Shown: positions 42,374-56,361, counted from the stretch's first letter. The stretch: DNA of 64,000 nucleotides from Pteria penguin (GCA_035048485.1 CM068583.1:20745341-20809340); one strand, 5' to 3'. Numbers and translations: made by a program. The notes: generated by a model not told the origin, from the sequence alone.

Positions 42374-42519
42374 CAGTGGCGGATCCAGGATTTCCGAAAA
42401 AGGGAGACCCACATGTGGAAGTCAAGTATGAGCCAAAATACTTTGCCATCTTGTGTGCAGGATTTGAAGTATTACTCATACTTTAGTGGAAAAGGAGGGG
42501 GCCTCTAAATCCGCCACTG
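42374..42519. mobile_element. 146-bp MITE with CAGTGGCGGAT ends
   Basis: The ends 'cagtggcggatccaggattt' and 'aaatccgccactg' are inverted repeats. The flanks 'ctaat' at 42,369-42,373 and 42,520-42,524 are a clean 5-bp target-site duplication. There is no ORF. The terminal motif resembles widespread animal MITE ends. Confidence 0.85.
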
Positions 42520-42888
42520 CTAATGTATTTCTCATACCCAAGGCAAAGTAGCGAACAATAGTTTATTACGGAATCTACTCTTGCGTTGGTTTTTATTTTA
42601 CACATTTATAGTTAAAACTGATGACGTTCTTATCATAACAGAACAGTAAGTTACGCAACCACAGAAAACAGGGTTAAAAGGTAGGCTTAATTTCATTTAA
42701 GATTAGTACTGTTCTGTTGTTTTTGCCAAAGACTTTTAAACAAGTTGTTTATAAGTCCTTGTTTTTGCCTAACTTATTATATCAAAATATCAAAACGTTT
42801 TCTTTATTTGTTTTAGCGTTTAGTTTGAGGTTGTGATTTGCACCTGTACTAATGTACCGGTACTTGCTCGGACTCGAGTGGCCTACAC

Positions 42889-42984
42889 ACAGGCAGTCTT
42901 ATAGTAGTGAGGCGGGGAGGGATGGTTACTGTTTTATGTACTAGGAGTAACCATCCCCCACTCCTTACCATACGATTGCCTGTA
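42889..42984. repeat. foldback of about 40-bp arms
   Basis: 'aggcagtcttatagtagtga' and 'ggagggatggttac' pair with 'gtaaccatcccccactcc' and 'tacgattgcct', around a 17-bp loop. It is intergenic and its origin is unknown. Confidence 0.65.
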
Positions 42985-44116
42985 CTGGGCCCACAAATAG
43001 GTTACATGATGTACATGTAGTGTTATCGGTGCATAGATAAATGTTTGTCAGTGTTTATTAATCGATGTTCTAGACATATGCTGCCAGATAATCTAAACTA
43101 ATCCTACTCTGTCCAAATAGTACATAGACCCTATATATTAATTATATGCCCTACATGCCCAAAAGCGTGAATGTAGTATGTTGCCAGAACCAGCATAAAT
43201 TTTTTTTTTACACTGATTCTGTCAACAGACTATTGTTATGAATTCATAACATGTTATGATCATAACACTACATTCATGCCTTCCTCCTTTAATTGTTCTT
43301 ACACCTCCCCCTCCCTCGTTTGAAAGTTTCCCTTACAGCTAGGAGATCATGCTTTCCTGTCCCCTTTAATCTTCCCACCCCAATTTTCCCCTTCTCTATC
43401 CTTTTCCTCTACACTTCTACCCTGCAGGTTCAGTCATGAAATTTTATGTTTGACCTAATAATTGATGTGTATTATCAAGATCCTTTAGTATTAAGAGCAA
43501 TGGTGGATCCATGCAGTTCCACCTATGTTGGGGGGCGGGTGTCAAAGTGCACATTTCGAGTATTATATGAATGGACAATATGAGGTTTGTAAATACATGT
43601 ACAGTCTTCATTGTTGGAAAATTATGTTTTTAGAATGGAATGGGTAACTGGGTGAGTATGTCCTAGCTCTTTTTACGACCTGAATTTTTCATTGAAGAAA
43701 TATGAAATTTTACAATTTAAAATTTAAAATCAATATCTGATTGAAATCAGACCAAAGAAATTTGTAGAACAATGGATGTATAAATTATGAGAAAATGAAC
43801 AGAATATGTACATGTACTTAAATGCCTTGTAAACTATATATAGTAGCAATACTCTTTTCTCCTTTTCCATCCTTCATCTCTCCTCCTTTTTCAAAAAGTC
43901 CCCTTTCATTTAGATGTCCTTCTCAACCACCAATCCAGCACCACAGTATAAATCCTGCCTGTTGAGTATTAGATAGTGAGTGAAGCATTTGGATAATTAC
44001 TGCCAAATGGGTTGAAATACGTGACCGTTTCAATTTAATATTTATAGTAATGTTAGAATTGTACATCTGTAAAATGAAACATTTGTAGATTTAAATTCCT
44101 TTTTTTATTTCTGCAG
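42985..44116. other. DHRS12 upstream region
   Basis: No coding exon was found. The acceptor at 44,116 (ttctgcag) implies a 5' UTR exon upstream, whose position I could not fix. Pyrimidine-rich blocks occur at 43,290-43,430 and 43,850-43,920. Confidence 0.4.
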
Positions 44117-44144
44117 AGCAAGAATCCAGCATAGTTTATAGAAT

Positions 44145-47100
44145 ATGTCAATATTTAGAAACACAGTATGGTTTATCAAAGGCCTGAAAGAATATACAAA
44201 GTAAGTTTAAGTAGAAATGAATTTATTCATGATAAATTTATGGAATGGTGGTCTACAAGTAAGAATGTTGATAGTCAGTTCTCAACTGGTAGATGAAATC
44301 ATAGAATATTAGGTCACAAAAACAACCTTATGGAATTCACAAGCAAAGCAGGATGGTACATGCAGACAAGAAGGGAAGCATTAATGACATACTCAAACAA
44401 CAGATGTCAGAAATGTACATGTGTGCTACGTTTAAGTACATGTATATATATATAATTCTACCATAAACAGTTTAAGTGCACATGGCTAACTATATATATA
44501 TATATATATATATAGATAGATATAGATATATATACCGTATATATGATCTGAAATGGATTTTCATTTCATTCGGTATTTATGAAACAAGTTGTTTGTTTTA
44601 TATCCCAGAGCCTTGGTTTGGGGATATAAAACACACAACGAGTTTCATGAATACCGTATGAAATGAAAATTCATTTCAGATTCTTTTTATCACATGTTTA
44701 CACTCAGTTTAAAGGTGTTTATTTCAAACACCGGCTTGACACAATTCTTTGCAATTCAATTTCACTGCATAAACAGCAAAACATGTGATAAAAGTGGATC
44801 AAAGTTTTCATGCATATATGTACATGTGTAATTAAGATGTAAATTTTGTTTACCTAAATAATTAATTTTCTGTTTATTATTCAAGAGGTGGATATGCAAG
44901 TGCTAGTAAAAACTTTAACAAGGCAGACCTGGACGTCAATGTTACAGGAAAAAGTTACATGATAACTGGTGCTAACAGTGGTATTGGTAAATGTACTGCA
45001 TTGGCTATAGCAGAAAGAGGTAAGATTGCATCCCTGCTGTATTGGCAGTAGAATTTACTCATGGTAGTCATTACACTACTTGAATTTTTTTTCCAAAAGT
45101 CAGTCATTTAGTTAATAATATGTTAAAGAACTTAAACCCAGGTTTCTTCTCTGTTTTGGCAAATTATTTTGTAAGCGATACATATTGCTTTTTAAAGGTG
45201 GTACAGTTCATATGGTCTGTAGAGATCCAACAAGAGGAGAGGAAGCTAGAAAAGAGATTGAAGAAAAGACTGGCAATAAGGTAATATCTAAATATGCCTT
45301 AATGTACAATACTACCTATAGAAACTTTCTTATTGTGTCACTGTTTGGTTGTTTTATCAGTCTGCGTCATCTATGTTTTTAAAGGTGATGCAAGTATTCC
45401 TTTATACACATAATATTTACTTACCTGTTTTATCCAAAAGTCACTAACAGATGAGGTCGCTTGCATGGCCATCTTCACTACATCAAGGTTTTTGCTCTGC
45501 ACCACAAATTCATATCCTTTGACATAGTGAAGATGCTGCATAGCCTGTAGTAAACTTCCTGGCTTCTGCTGCCTTCAGTTGCTATGCCATGCCAGACATC
45601 CTTTGACAATGATTGTGAACATTATACATATAGTTGCAAGAGGCCAGTACATGTACATGTATATACCAAACCAAGTATCAAGGTGTAGGCCTCTATCTGC
45701 TGTCTATAATTCATGACACCTTTGTGTTTTATTTATCTAAGTTTGAGAACTTTGGGGTCAATTCTTCCCGAGTTTGTTATATATTTACAATCATTTACCA
45801 CAGAATGTGTTCCTGCATTTACTCGACATGTCCAAACCATCAGAGGTGTTCAAGTTTGCCCAGAACTTTGAAAAAGAAGGCAAGAAATTAGATGTTTTGG
45901 TAAGAAATTTGGCTTTTACATTGGCATAGTTAAACATAATAAAATGTTGAATTTAAGCAGAATGATATGTTATGAAATAATGTAGAAAAGAAAAATTTTG
46001 TGTTTATATTCAAGGTAAATGTTTCATGCTTTAATGTGTCATTAGTCTAAATCAATGATACCTAACATTAACCATTTGAACCATATCTAGATTATATTAG
46101 TAACATTTATGCTGAAAAAAGGAAGTTAGTCTTTAAAAATCAATTATGATCTTTCTAAAGAAATTCCAAAACAGTAAATTGGGATAAATTTACTTGATGG
46201 GAGGTAACTCTTGACTGAAAGATGTTTACATTGTCATTATTTAGAGCCGTTGATATATTATGATTTTGATGTTCTGTATTCTTAGTTCTAAATAGAAAAA
46301 AACCCTTATATACCGCATTAAGGAAGAATACATTGCAAAATCTCCAGATATGAAGCTTCTTCTAAAATTTGTACTTTGGGAAAATGCACCAAACAAATTT
46401 ACATATGTATAGCATATTTAGACTTTATCATAGATTTAATATGTGGATAATAATGTTTTTGTTCTTTTCAGGTAAACAATGCTGGCTGTATGGTAAATAA
46501 ACGAGAATTAACAGAAGATGGTCTGGAGAAAAACTTTGCCACAAATACTTTAGGTATCACATACTGACTGTCACCGAGTTTCAGAATTTTAAAAATCATG
46601 AAAATTGACGACTTTGTAAAGTTTTACATACCGGTAATACGAAAAAGTCATGTACATGTAACTACATTTAGTGTTGGAGTTCTATTATACCAATATATCT
46701 ACTATTTACTTGTGGTTACCTTTTTTTAACATACATTTCTTACTTAACTAATATCATTATTCCATTTTTTTCAGGAACTTATATATTAACTTCAGCTTTA
46801 ATTCCAGTTCTTGAAAGAAGTGAACAGAAAATGCCAAGAGTTGTGAGTTATATTTAGGAATTTATGAACAAAAATCTGTGAATATATGTCACATACATTT
46901 TGACTTATTCATTTCAGTTTATAAAAAATTCATTTTTTATGTCAATTTTCAATGTACATGTAACCTTTATAGAAAGTTGACACTGCATTGTGATGCAGCT
47001 ATTTGTCGCCACCTGATTTTACCATGCACTTTTCAGGGCAGCTGTGATTAAAATCTTTTCCCCTTGTAATAAATCCTTAAGAAATAATTCTTTTTGCATT

Positions 47101-48896
47101 AGATGTAGAGTCTTGTGCTTTACCACCATTGCCACTAGTACTAGTACTAGTTCTTTCTGCAGTTATTTTGCTCTTGTGATATTCTAAAAGTGTGAAGTGC
47201 ACTAAGTGATTTTGATTTTGAGGATAACATGGTTTTTTTGTGTATCAGTGATTTTCAATTCAATTTTCAACTCGGAATAGGTTGGAAATTGTTAACCCTT
47301 CAGGATCAGTTTTGTCTGTTGTCTATTGGTCACATATCTTTTTTAATTAGGTGTCTTAGTAGGCAATGTACATGTTCCTCAGAACAGTTTACTCTAGAAT
47401 GAATGAAAGCTGACACATGAATTCTTTAATGTACTTCTCTATTAATATATTTTCATCAATATTCAGATAATTGTGACTTCTGGTGGGATGTTAGTACAGA
47501 AACTTGATGTGAAGGATTTACAGTTTGAGAGGATGAACCCTTTTGATGGCACATTTGCCTATGCTCAGAACAAAAGGCAGCAGGTTGTCATGACTGAACA
47601 GTATGCCAAACAATATCCTAAGATACATTTCTCTACAATGCACCCAGGCTGGGCAGACACTCCAGGTGAGGGGCAAATGTTAACTACACCAATATTATTT
47701 TTAACACAAGAAAACTTGATCTACATCTACAAACATGAAATCATACCAGTTATCTTGGAAAGAGAAAGTTTTGTAATGGCCTTTTTTGTTTTTTTGTTTT
47801 TACAGCTGTTCGCTCAGCTATGCCAGAATTTCATGAGAAAATGAAGAACCGACTAAGGAGTCCAGAAGAAGGGGCAGATACCCTTATATGGTTGGCAATA
47901 TCAGATGTAGCATTATCTCATCCTAGTGGACTCTTTTTTCAAGGTATGAAATGGTGCAGTAATTAATTCATGTGTTTGTTTCTTTGATCATTTCTTGTTT
48001 GACTGTGGACAACTTTAACTTTTGACATTAGTTTTCAATTATTGGGTATTTTCATTATACAGAATTATTTCCCATATGAGAGGGTATCTGATGTCAAACA
48101 TTGTGACGCCAAAGAATTTCTATATCATTTCCCGTAATTTTACGCCGCTTTCCATAGAACGGGTTGACGTCACAATGGTTTGACGTAAAATACCCGTTCA
48201 AACGGGATATGACTCTGTATAATGAAAAGACCCAATACCAATAGCGCTTTCTTATTTCACCACGTGTTCCTTGTGACGACACTTTTCCATTGGTGCCATA
48301 ATTCATGACCTTGTGACTTTAACCTTTATTTTTTACCTACATTTCAAAGAATGAATTGTTGTTCGTAACTTTTCAATAATGGTACCTAGAGCTTTCATAT
48401 TTTGCATGTGTTTGTTGTGGTGAGACCTTTCCATTGATACCATAATTTATGACCTTGTGACCTTGACAGTCAATTTTGACCTATATCTTAAAACAATATA
48501 TGAACATTGGTCTCCACTTCTGTCCATAAGAAATAGGGATTTGATATTTTACATGTGTGTTCCTTGTGATATGAGCTTTCCATTGATACCATAATTTATG
48601 ATCTTGACCTTTACATCAGAATCGTTTTGCTCATGGGGACAGTGTTGAACACAAACACATCTTGTTACATTTTCCTTACACATATTCTGATTTCATATTC
48701 ATCAGATCATCATGTTTTCTCACCCTTTTTAGGCGCCACCAGTTGGCCACTATTAATAACCTTACAGTGTTATTTTGTTTCAGACCGGGCCCCAGCATCA
48801 CTACATCTTCCTTTAGCTTGGACCAAATCTACTCCACAACAACAAGAAGAACTGATGCAGAAACTTGATGAACTGTACAAGAAGTTCATGTCATAG
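44145..48896 (+). CDS. DHRS12: DHRS12 orthologue, short-chain dehydrogenase/reductase (complete, 9 coding exons)
   Basis: This is an SDR-family NAD(P)(H)-dependent oxidoreductase; the physiological substrate of DHRS12 is not well known. Exons are 44,145-44,200, 44,886-45,019, 45,198-45,280, 45,804-45,899, 46,472-46,553, 46,775-46,842, 47,467-47,665, 47,806-47,943 and 48,784-48,896. The total is 969 nt, giving 322 aa, in consistent phase; the human form is about 317 aa. The start 'MSIFRNTVWFIKGLKEYTK' matches the family's N-terminus. The Rossmann motif is T46-GANSGI-G53, followed by 'HMVCRDP', 'NNAG' at 125-128, catalytic Ser178 in 'TSGGM', and Y205-AQN-K209. 'MHPGWADTPG' and 'HPSGLFFQDR' are also DHRS12 hallmarks. 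All catalytic residues are present, so the enzyme should be active. The gene is tail to tail with WDFY2. Exon 1 begins at an acceptor (44,117), so an upstream UTR exon is expected. Confidence 0.96.
44488..44540. repeat. (TA)n / (TAGA)n microsatellite
   Basis: About 50 bp of TA and TAGA units lie in DHRS12 intron 1, directly before the palindromic element. Confidence 0.85.
44545..44683. mobile_element. palindromic element, full copy
   Basis: Arms 44,545-44,607 and 44,619-44,683 are inverted copies of about 62 bp ('gatctgaaatggattttcat' against 'gaaaattcatttcagattc') around a short loop. The same arm occurs alone at 11,975-12,042, which shows a dispersed family. It lies in DHRS12 intron 1. Confidence 0.85.
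45430..45620 (-). pseudogene. possible decayed coding relic (transposon-like)
   Basis: On the minus strand two frames carry protein-like stretches: 'SLSKDVWHGIA' upstream, and downstream a frame ending '..SSVSDFWIKQ' at a GTAAGT. The 'DVWHG' followed, after a frameshift, by 'QLKAAEARK' recalls a DDE-transposase-like family of marine invertebrates. It has in-frame stops and sits in DHRS12 intron 3. This is a weak reading. Confidence 0.2.
48041..48236. mobile_element. 196-bp foldback element
   Basis: The left end 'attgggtattttcattatac' and the right end 'gtataatgaaaagacccaat' are inverted. The arms continue inward ('gatgtcaaacattgtgacg' / 'cgtcacaatggtttgacgt'). It is in DHRS12 intron 8, close after exon 8. 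Confidence 0.75.
48300..48620. repeat. about 2.5 units of the 'tgaccttgac' family
   Basis: 'accataatttatgaccttgt', 'gaccttgac' and 'gagctttcatattttgcatgtg' recur at about 120 bp spacing. It abuts the foldback element inside DHRS12 intron 8. Confidence 0.7.
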
Positions 48897-50830
48897 CTCA
48901 ATTCAAGCTGCAATCATGTGATTCAAAGAGATCAAATAATATATTGTATTAATCCTTACTGCATGCATGTTACCCAGTATGTTGGGTCACAGTATAATGC
49001 CTGTGGATGGCAACCAATGTATTCTGTCAGTAATGGCTGCCTGCACATGCCACTTCAGACATTGAAAATATTGTTTCATACAATTAAGGAATGAGTGCCT
49101 AATTTTTGGTGCTCATGGAAATTGAAAATAGCACATTACACTCAAATTCCATGAGCCATGAAGCAGTTCTTGGAGAATTTGCACATGACATGCTGGCTTT
49201 ATTTTCCATGAACACCTACAATATGACACTCATTTCTTATTTTTCCATTTAAAAGAATTTTCATTAATATTTTGTGATCTACAAATCAATTTTTCATTCC
49301 TTAAATACTTTCATTCCTAAAATAAATTTGATTTGTAATATGACAATTCGTTAAATTCTTCTAATCTCATTTAACTACAGACACACAAGCCACACCCACT
49401 TCATATTACTTAACGAAACTTCATGTATTAGCTTCAAGGTTTTTTTATTCTGTAAAACGAACCTGACTATAGATAAAACTTTTTTATTTCATGATATCAA
49501 AAATTAGAGATTTGGTTTTATTTGTTATTTGTTTTGTCATACATTTGATATCTCAAAATCTAATAACAATTATCACAAAGCCCAGATAAGAATATCATGA
49601 AGTATGGGAGGAATATTATTACAGGACTTTGGATAAACCCATACGCTCAGAATTCTACGTAGTTTTTCATGAAATGCATGGCATATAATTTCTGGAATAG
49701 TCAATAGGGTAGAACCGTAACAATGAAATTTTGTATAACAAAGTGGAAGAGTAATATAACTGACTCATCGCTTTTGACCGAGGTGTAAAGTATTGTGACA
49801 TCATCTGATTTGACAATTTTTCGTGCGTAAAGGGAAAGGTTAGTTTATAAACTTATTTTAATGATGAGCAGTGAAAATCACAGCCGCACATCAGCGGAAA
49901 AAATTTATGTGTGGGTTGTGGATTACAGTTACCCATTTTGTATCATGTCCGATATGGAATGCCCAACATTTCTCTAAAATTGAATCACTTATGCATACCT
50001 AAAAAGTCCCATGTTACTAAGATATATGATGCATGTTAGAAATTGGCAGTTGTAAAATTTTTTAAATAAAGTGTTTTTGTTGTTGTTTTATGGAAGATTT
50101 ATTTTGAGGTAATGATGTCTGTGATGCAAATATACTAATTATGGATTATTACCAATGTTTGTTGAGATAAAATTACCGGTATCCACAAAATTATAAGTGC
50201 AAATATGAATTATCACTATTCTTTGATTGTAAAATGTTTATCAGATTTTTGTTAAAACTCCGGCATGATTTTAGACATGAAATTTATCATACCTTTACAT
50301 ATGTATAGGAACTCTCATTTTACTTTTGATATTCAGTGCCATTCATTGATCAACCGGTTGATGAATCATACTTATACCTTGAAATAGCAACTACCCTGCC
50401 ATTTGACCTTTTTGCATTGACCGAACAAGTTTTGTTCAAAAAAAAATTGTGATACTATAACAAAAACTTTTACATTCATTTTTATTCACTTGCTGCACCA
50501 TTCTACATCTGTTGTTAAACTATAATGCAGCAAGATGATGGAATACAACAGTCAGGACTTCACTTTAATAGAAGAGTACTAATCCAGTACCATTGACTGT
50601 AAAATTTAAGTGAAAGAAATCCTATTCAATGTTATGTGTATTGTCTTTATAGTAAAAGAGATATGTTCATTATATGGATGTGTTGTCAGCATTGTGAAAT
50701 AAGTAAATCTAATTTATTTAAATGTTTAATATGAATTTTTCATATCTTTATTACATGTTAACTGAATGCATTGTATTCATGTTTCTTGTGAATTATATGA
50801 CTTTTTTCAATAAACTGACAAAACATTTTG
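48897..50830 (+). promoter_or_regulatory. DHRS12: DHRS12 3' UTR region with candidate poly(A) signals
   Basis: Nearly 2 kb of AT-rich DNA without exon-like ORFs follow the stop. AATAAA occurs near 50,066 (tttaaataaag) and at 50,809-50,814 (tcaataaactg). The latter is followed by TG-rich sequence. Which signal is used cannot be told. Confidence 0.45.
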
Positions 50831-50963
50831 ACTGTTGCCTATAATTTGATCACCAATGTCAAGATATCCAACATAACACCACATCTGCACATGCAACTTG
50901 CAGAACTTCATTCACTATCGTATCTGAGAACTTTAAATACTCGGGCTCAATCATTCATGTGAG

Positions 50964-51225
50964 AGGCCTTTGTGGCCTAGTAGATAAGGTGCTCAGCTCA
51001 TGACCTAGAGGTCATGGGTTTGACTCCCACTGTGGGCACACTTGTGTTCTGTCTTTGGATGAGACAATAAAAGCCGAGGTCTCATGTCACGGTAGACGTG
51101 GCCCGTAAAAGATCCCTCACTACTTCGGGTGAATCCATTGCAAAGGTAGGAATTTGTATGCAATACACCAGGCACCATATTCCTAAAACAACTGTGAAGT
51201 GACATAAAACAATTACATTAAATCA
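50964..51225 (+). mobile_element. tRNA-derived SINE, copy H (near full length)
   Basis: The head has the A box 'tggcctagtagataagg' and B box 'gggtttgactccc'. The body has 'gtagacgtggcccgtaaaag' and 'atccctcactacttcggg', and the 3' end is 'gtgacataaaacaatta'. It lies between DHRS12 and WDFY2. Confidence 0.85.
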
Positions 51226-54200
51226 TTCGTGTTCAGATTTACCTGACATATATAGATCTATGTATAACTAGAAAACTGACAAAGTCGAAAGGGCCCTACA
51301 GGATGCCTGTCGCCATGACCTTGACCTTTATTAGGTACCGACAGAAAGGTCTTGTCTAAAGCTTACTATTCTCCTATGTACTATGACATGTAATTTGAAA
51401 TGCTCCAATAACACGATTATTGTAATATCTTGATTCAAGGTGAGTTTTATAAGACTATTGTACATACAAATACATGTACTTTATTTATTCTTGATATCTT
51501 TTACCCTGAAATACAGTATGTAAAATTTCAATATTACCAAAATTCCAAGATATGAGAAGTTTCCACTAAAGTTATTCCAACATGAAGCTTTTGGTTTTGC
51601 CTACAATTTGTGAAAAGTGGTTTAAAATATTAAAGTGAAAAATAGGAAACTGTCAATACTGATTTTTAAAGATGGAAACAATATTTTGAAATATTAATAG
51701 GAGTTGATTTCAGGTGTTTAGGCAGAATACACTCCACCTGATAGTGTTACTTATTGTAATCTGATACATGTATAATAAAAACGAGTCTGTGCTGTATGAT
51801 TTTTATCCTTGTATAATCAGCATAACCAGTTCCCGACTGGTTTCTATTTACACAGCTATTTATAAGACGAAACAATCAAAATGATGCTTGTTGTTCCAAC
51901 TGCCATTAGTTCACTACTGTAGGGGGACATTAAGAAAAAGCTCAGCATATGAAGCAAGAGACTGTGGAGTATGAACCTCTACTGGTTATCATTTACGAAT
52001 ATTTTGTCTTTAATCTGTTACTAAACCTATCTGTGGATCTTCACCTTTTATGTAAGGGATTTCACAAAATGTTGCATCAAATTATGTAACTCGGAACTGC
52101 ATGAAGACTTAAAACATTTTGTGATCTTGATGGAGAAGAGAGCATAAATCATATGACAAATATACAGGAGAAAACAAATATCCTTGTTAACAAAAATTAA
52201 GTATCGTCTTCGAGAAATATTGAGAGGAAAATCCTCAATAGACATTATAGCAGGAATGCATAAAAATATATAGAAGTAGTAGATGATAACCAGTAGAGTT
52301 ACTAATAATATAATGGTATTATTCACATTGTCAAAATTGTCTTGACTATTTAATTCAAAATAGAAGACATGTAATTTAAATATGTAAATCATTTATACTT
52401 GAAATTAAAATTTATGAAACACATGTAACAGAGTTTACATAATTGCAATTTTACAATAGTGCATGGATTTGGTATACTAAAGTAATACTTCTACTAAGCT
52501 TAGAAAAAGATTGGCTTGGCCCCTTCATGTAGACTTAATGTTAAACAAGACATGAATGTGAAACAAATGCCCCCCCCCCTCCCCCTCATCCCAGCAGCAA
52601 GACACTAAAAGCTTGAACAGACAGTGGAACCTGCATATGGATGAGGAACAATGCAGAATAATGTCCTAAAGGAGGCATATAATTTCAGAAGTTACTTCAT
52701 ATTTCAGTGAATGATACCATAAAAAATTATATCAGTAAAAAAGTTGCAATAGGTACAATGCAAAATAAACAAGTATTTGAATAAAGACATTCATGATGAT
52801 ATTTCGATTATAGCCTGAATAATTAATTCCTTATTATAATCACTGAATTGCATATATACTTGTTAAAGTGTACAGTAAGTGTTGGGGTCAAAAGTTCATG
52901 TACCTCAATAAAGCATAACACACCCATACAATTTGTTATATGGCACAAAAAACAGCAAAAGAAGAGCAAACCTAGTCAGCAGAAAAAGGAACATATAGTA
53001 CATACATGTTCTTGCTTACATAAAGAAATACAATGACCCTTTCATATTCATCACTTCATACTCTCAAACCTCTCTTCATATTGAAATGGTATGGTAACAA
53101 AATATGACTGTTAAACACCTGACTCTTTTTGGCACCTCATGAGTAAAAAATGAAGCTTTTTTTTTTGTTTATCAAAGGGGTCTTGAAAATTGAGCAAAAC
53201 TGTTCATATGACACAACCATGACTGAAGGTTTAAGGACATTTTAATTTGAAGGTCAAGGTCTCCAATATGGATCTTTACTAAAAATGTCAAGGTCTCAGA
53301 TATGGACCTCTATTGACAAAGCTTCACTAATAGATTACTACCAATTAAATCTACCATTTCTTAATATTTCTACCATTTCATGTAATCTGTAAGTTTAGGC
53401 CAAGGTAGATATATAACTTTCATAAATACATGTATAAAGTTTACGGTTATTAATTTCCATTCTGAGAGTATATAGTAGAGCAAAACATACAAAGTTTGAT
53501 CTTGTGCCGTTCTTAAAGTTTATACAAAATACAGCTAATAAACTGATAAACTTGGTGAAAACAACCAAAACACTAAAATAAATATACAACTGAAATTCCA
53601 ATCCAGTAGCATATATACTTTTGAAAGCTAAATTGATAGATACTTTTAATTTCACACTGAACTGATGTTACAGACACTCATTAATACGACAATCAATAAT
53701 TCTGCTCAACATGTCATATAACTGTAATCACTTGCATATAATGCACACCCCTCAAATGGGAAAAAATGTCGGAAAATCTGAAGTCCTTAGTACATAATGC
53801 GCAAGATGAAAATTGATTAGTGAGGAGATGTAAATTTACAATTGGCTTGTGAAACGTTTCTATGTTTTTCTTAGTTCACCATTTATCTTTAAAATGTACC
53901 GTCATAACAGTCTTATTATGCATCCTGGGAAGCCAGTATCACCAGACAAACGTGATAAGTTTATTGTAGTGTGAATTCCCTGGTATATCATCAAAGTGGA
54001 TAGGACAAAACAAGAATCAACATTTTGCCATGAACAGGATACAACAATACACTGATCCTTTTTTCAGCATAGAAAGCGATGTTTAGCAGACTTTTGATTG
54101 TTATGCTTATGACGCCATGATCAAATGTCCGACTTGTCCAACCTTACGTAACGTCATCATGGTCGTATTCTGCACAAAAGTGCCTAACATTTGACGAAAG

Positions 54201-56361
54201 TGGATCGGTGTATTATAAACAAATACGTGGTATTATATTACACCTGTATTAATTATTGTGAAGGATTTCATTGTTCATATAATTTTTTGGGGGTATGTAC
54301 GATAATTTTTCGATTATTCAACAGTGTTTAAAATATCATAACAATGCATTTTCTTTGAAGCATCATTCTAATTGCTAAATACATATTTCATCAATCATTT
54401 TGTACACTTAAATGCTGTTAAGTTACCAAGTAAGTTTAGACAGATGACGTTCGGCATAATTTCTACATTCTCAATATATATCTAATTTGGATTATCACTT
54501 TTTTTTTCTCTTGTCACAAGAGGTATTATACATTTAAACTGGTACCCATCTCATGACTTTGATATTATCAAAGCACTTCCTGAATGTTCAGCAATCACAT
54601 CAAAATGGACATTCTTCCACAAATACTGTTTTTAATGAATGAAAAAACATCTTGGACTTTAAATCATATGCGTAATATGCACCTACGAAAATAACAAAGA
54701 GAAATTTTGACAAAAGTGTACATTATACTTGAGTGATTACGGAGTTACACAGAAGTTAATAAAGTACACAAAAATATACAACCAATAAAAAAAAGAGAGT
54801 CTTTCAACAATTACATGAATGGAAAAACACAAAGGACAGACTTCTAAATACAAATATGACATACCAAACGTATATCGTAATTATTATCATTTAAATCCTG
54901 TCAGCTCTCTGGATATATACATATACTTTTCACAGCACCAAACATCGACTGGTTTCTCTGGCCCCATCACACCATACTGATTTGGTATCTGCATTTACAT
55001 TTAAGCTTTTTTTTGCAGCCAAAAAAAAAAAATAGTTTTCATTCATTCTCTGGGATTTTTCCATAAAAAATTTTAAGGTACAATACAAATCTATCACATT
55101 TTTCTATGCATTAGCCCATAAAACAAACTATAGAGTTGTTTAGCTCTTGGTATATTATGGCAAAGGTCAAGCACAGGACTTCCATCGATCACATTTGTTT
55201 GATAACAATACTTTCCACACAACACGATCTTCTAATCATGAAAACACTACGTATTTTGAAGGGACAATCAAAATAATAAAGCATCTTTCTCAACACCTCA
55301 AAATTCACCCAAGAAACAAACTGCCTTCTTCAAATCTGTGAGTATTGTAGCATCCTTTCACATAAAACATTTATAAATTATTTTTTGGTCTACTTCACAT
55401 TTAAGAATGATCTATTTGTCTAACATAGCATTCTGGAATTCATCAGTAAAATTCCTTTGTCAATTCATCAACAACACATATGACCTTTCTACAGTGGATA
55501 TTTTGCATTGAAATGTGCAGAGTCCTCAATACATGTACATATACTATATGCAAAAATGATGTGAAAAAAAAATCTCTTAACCTTTGAAGAGTATTTGAAG
55601 AAAAGTTTAAGCCTATTAAAATTTGACATGTACATTTAAAAAAATTCGATTTTACCACTATCATCTCAGCCTAACTAAATAACAAATTATGTATCAGTTA
55701 TAATTCTATTAAACCTTACATATACATTTATTTAAAAGTGAAAAAATCAAATAAGCCATTGAATACATGTATAAGTAATTATACACATGTGAAGTAAGAA
55801 CAAGTGCATTTGAAAGTCACTGATATAGGATGATAACAATTTAATTAAAATTCAATATGTAATTTCTCTGATTTGTGATACACTCCAACAAAATATACGA
55901 GCGTCTAACAAGGGATCATGAGAGCATGACCTTTTGCTGATGTCATAAATTTCCTATAATACGTACTACAATGTTATATGAATGTCTGTGCAGGAAATAT
56001 GAATGTCTGAGCAGAAAAACATTGACATTTTTTATTTTTATCTCCAAGATCCTGGAGATAGTTGATTTAGTGGTAAAATGAGATAGTTATACTTACATAA
56101 ACCTTAACAGGAAGTTTTTAAATCTTTTTTACTTTAAAGCATCGCACACCGGCAAAATTGCACATCAAATTTCATTAAATTGGGGAAAATGGGAAAAGTG
56201 AACTATTTACATACAAGTGAGAACTACAATTCAACCATTCTTGTTAAGACAAGTCAGTTCTTGCTAAGAAGTCATCACAGATTAAGGCAGAAGTGGGCAC
56301 AAGCAGAATGTAAGCATTTCTGTAACACAGACTATGTATCCTCACAGCAGAACAAGTCATT
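51226..56361. other. DHRS12-WDFY2 interval, probably with the WDFY2 3' UTR
   Basis: This is 5.1 kb of AT-rich sequence between the two stop codons. Short ORFs (up to 114 codons) show no domains. Part of it, nearest 56,361, is WDFY2 3' UTR on the minus strand. A poly(A) site could not be chosen among several minus-strand AATAAA-like hexamers. No foldback or large tandem array was noticed. Confidence 0.45.
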
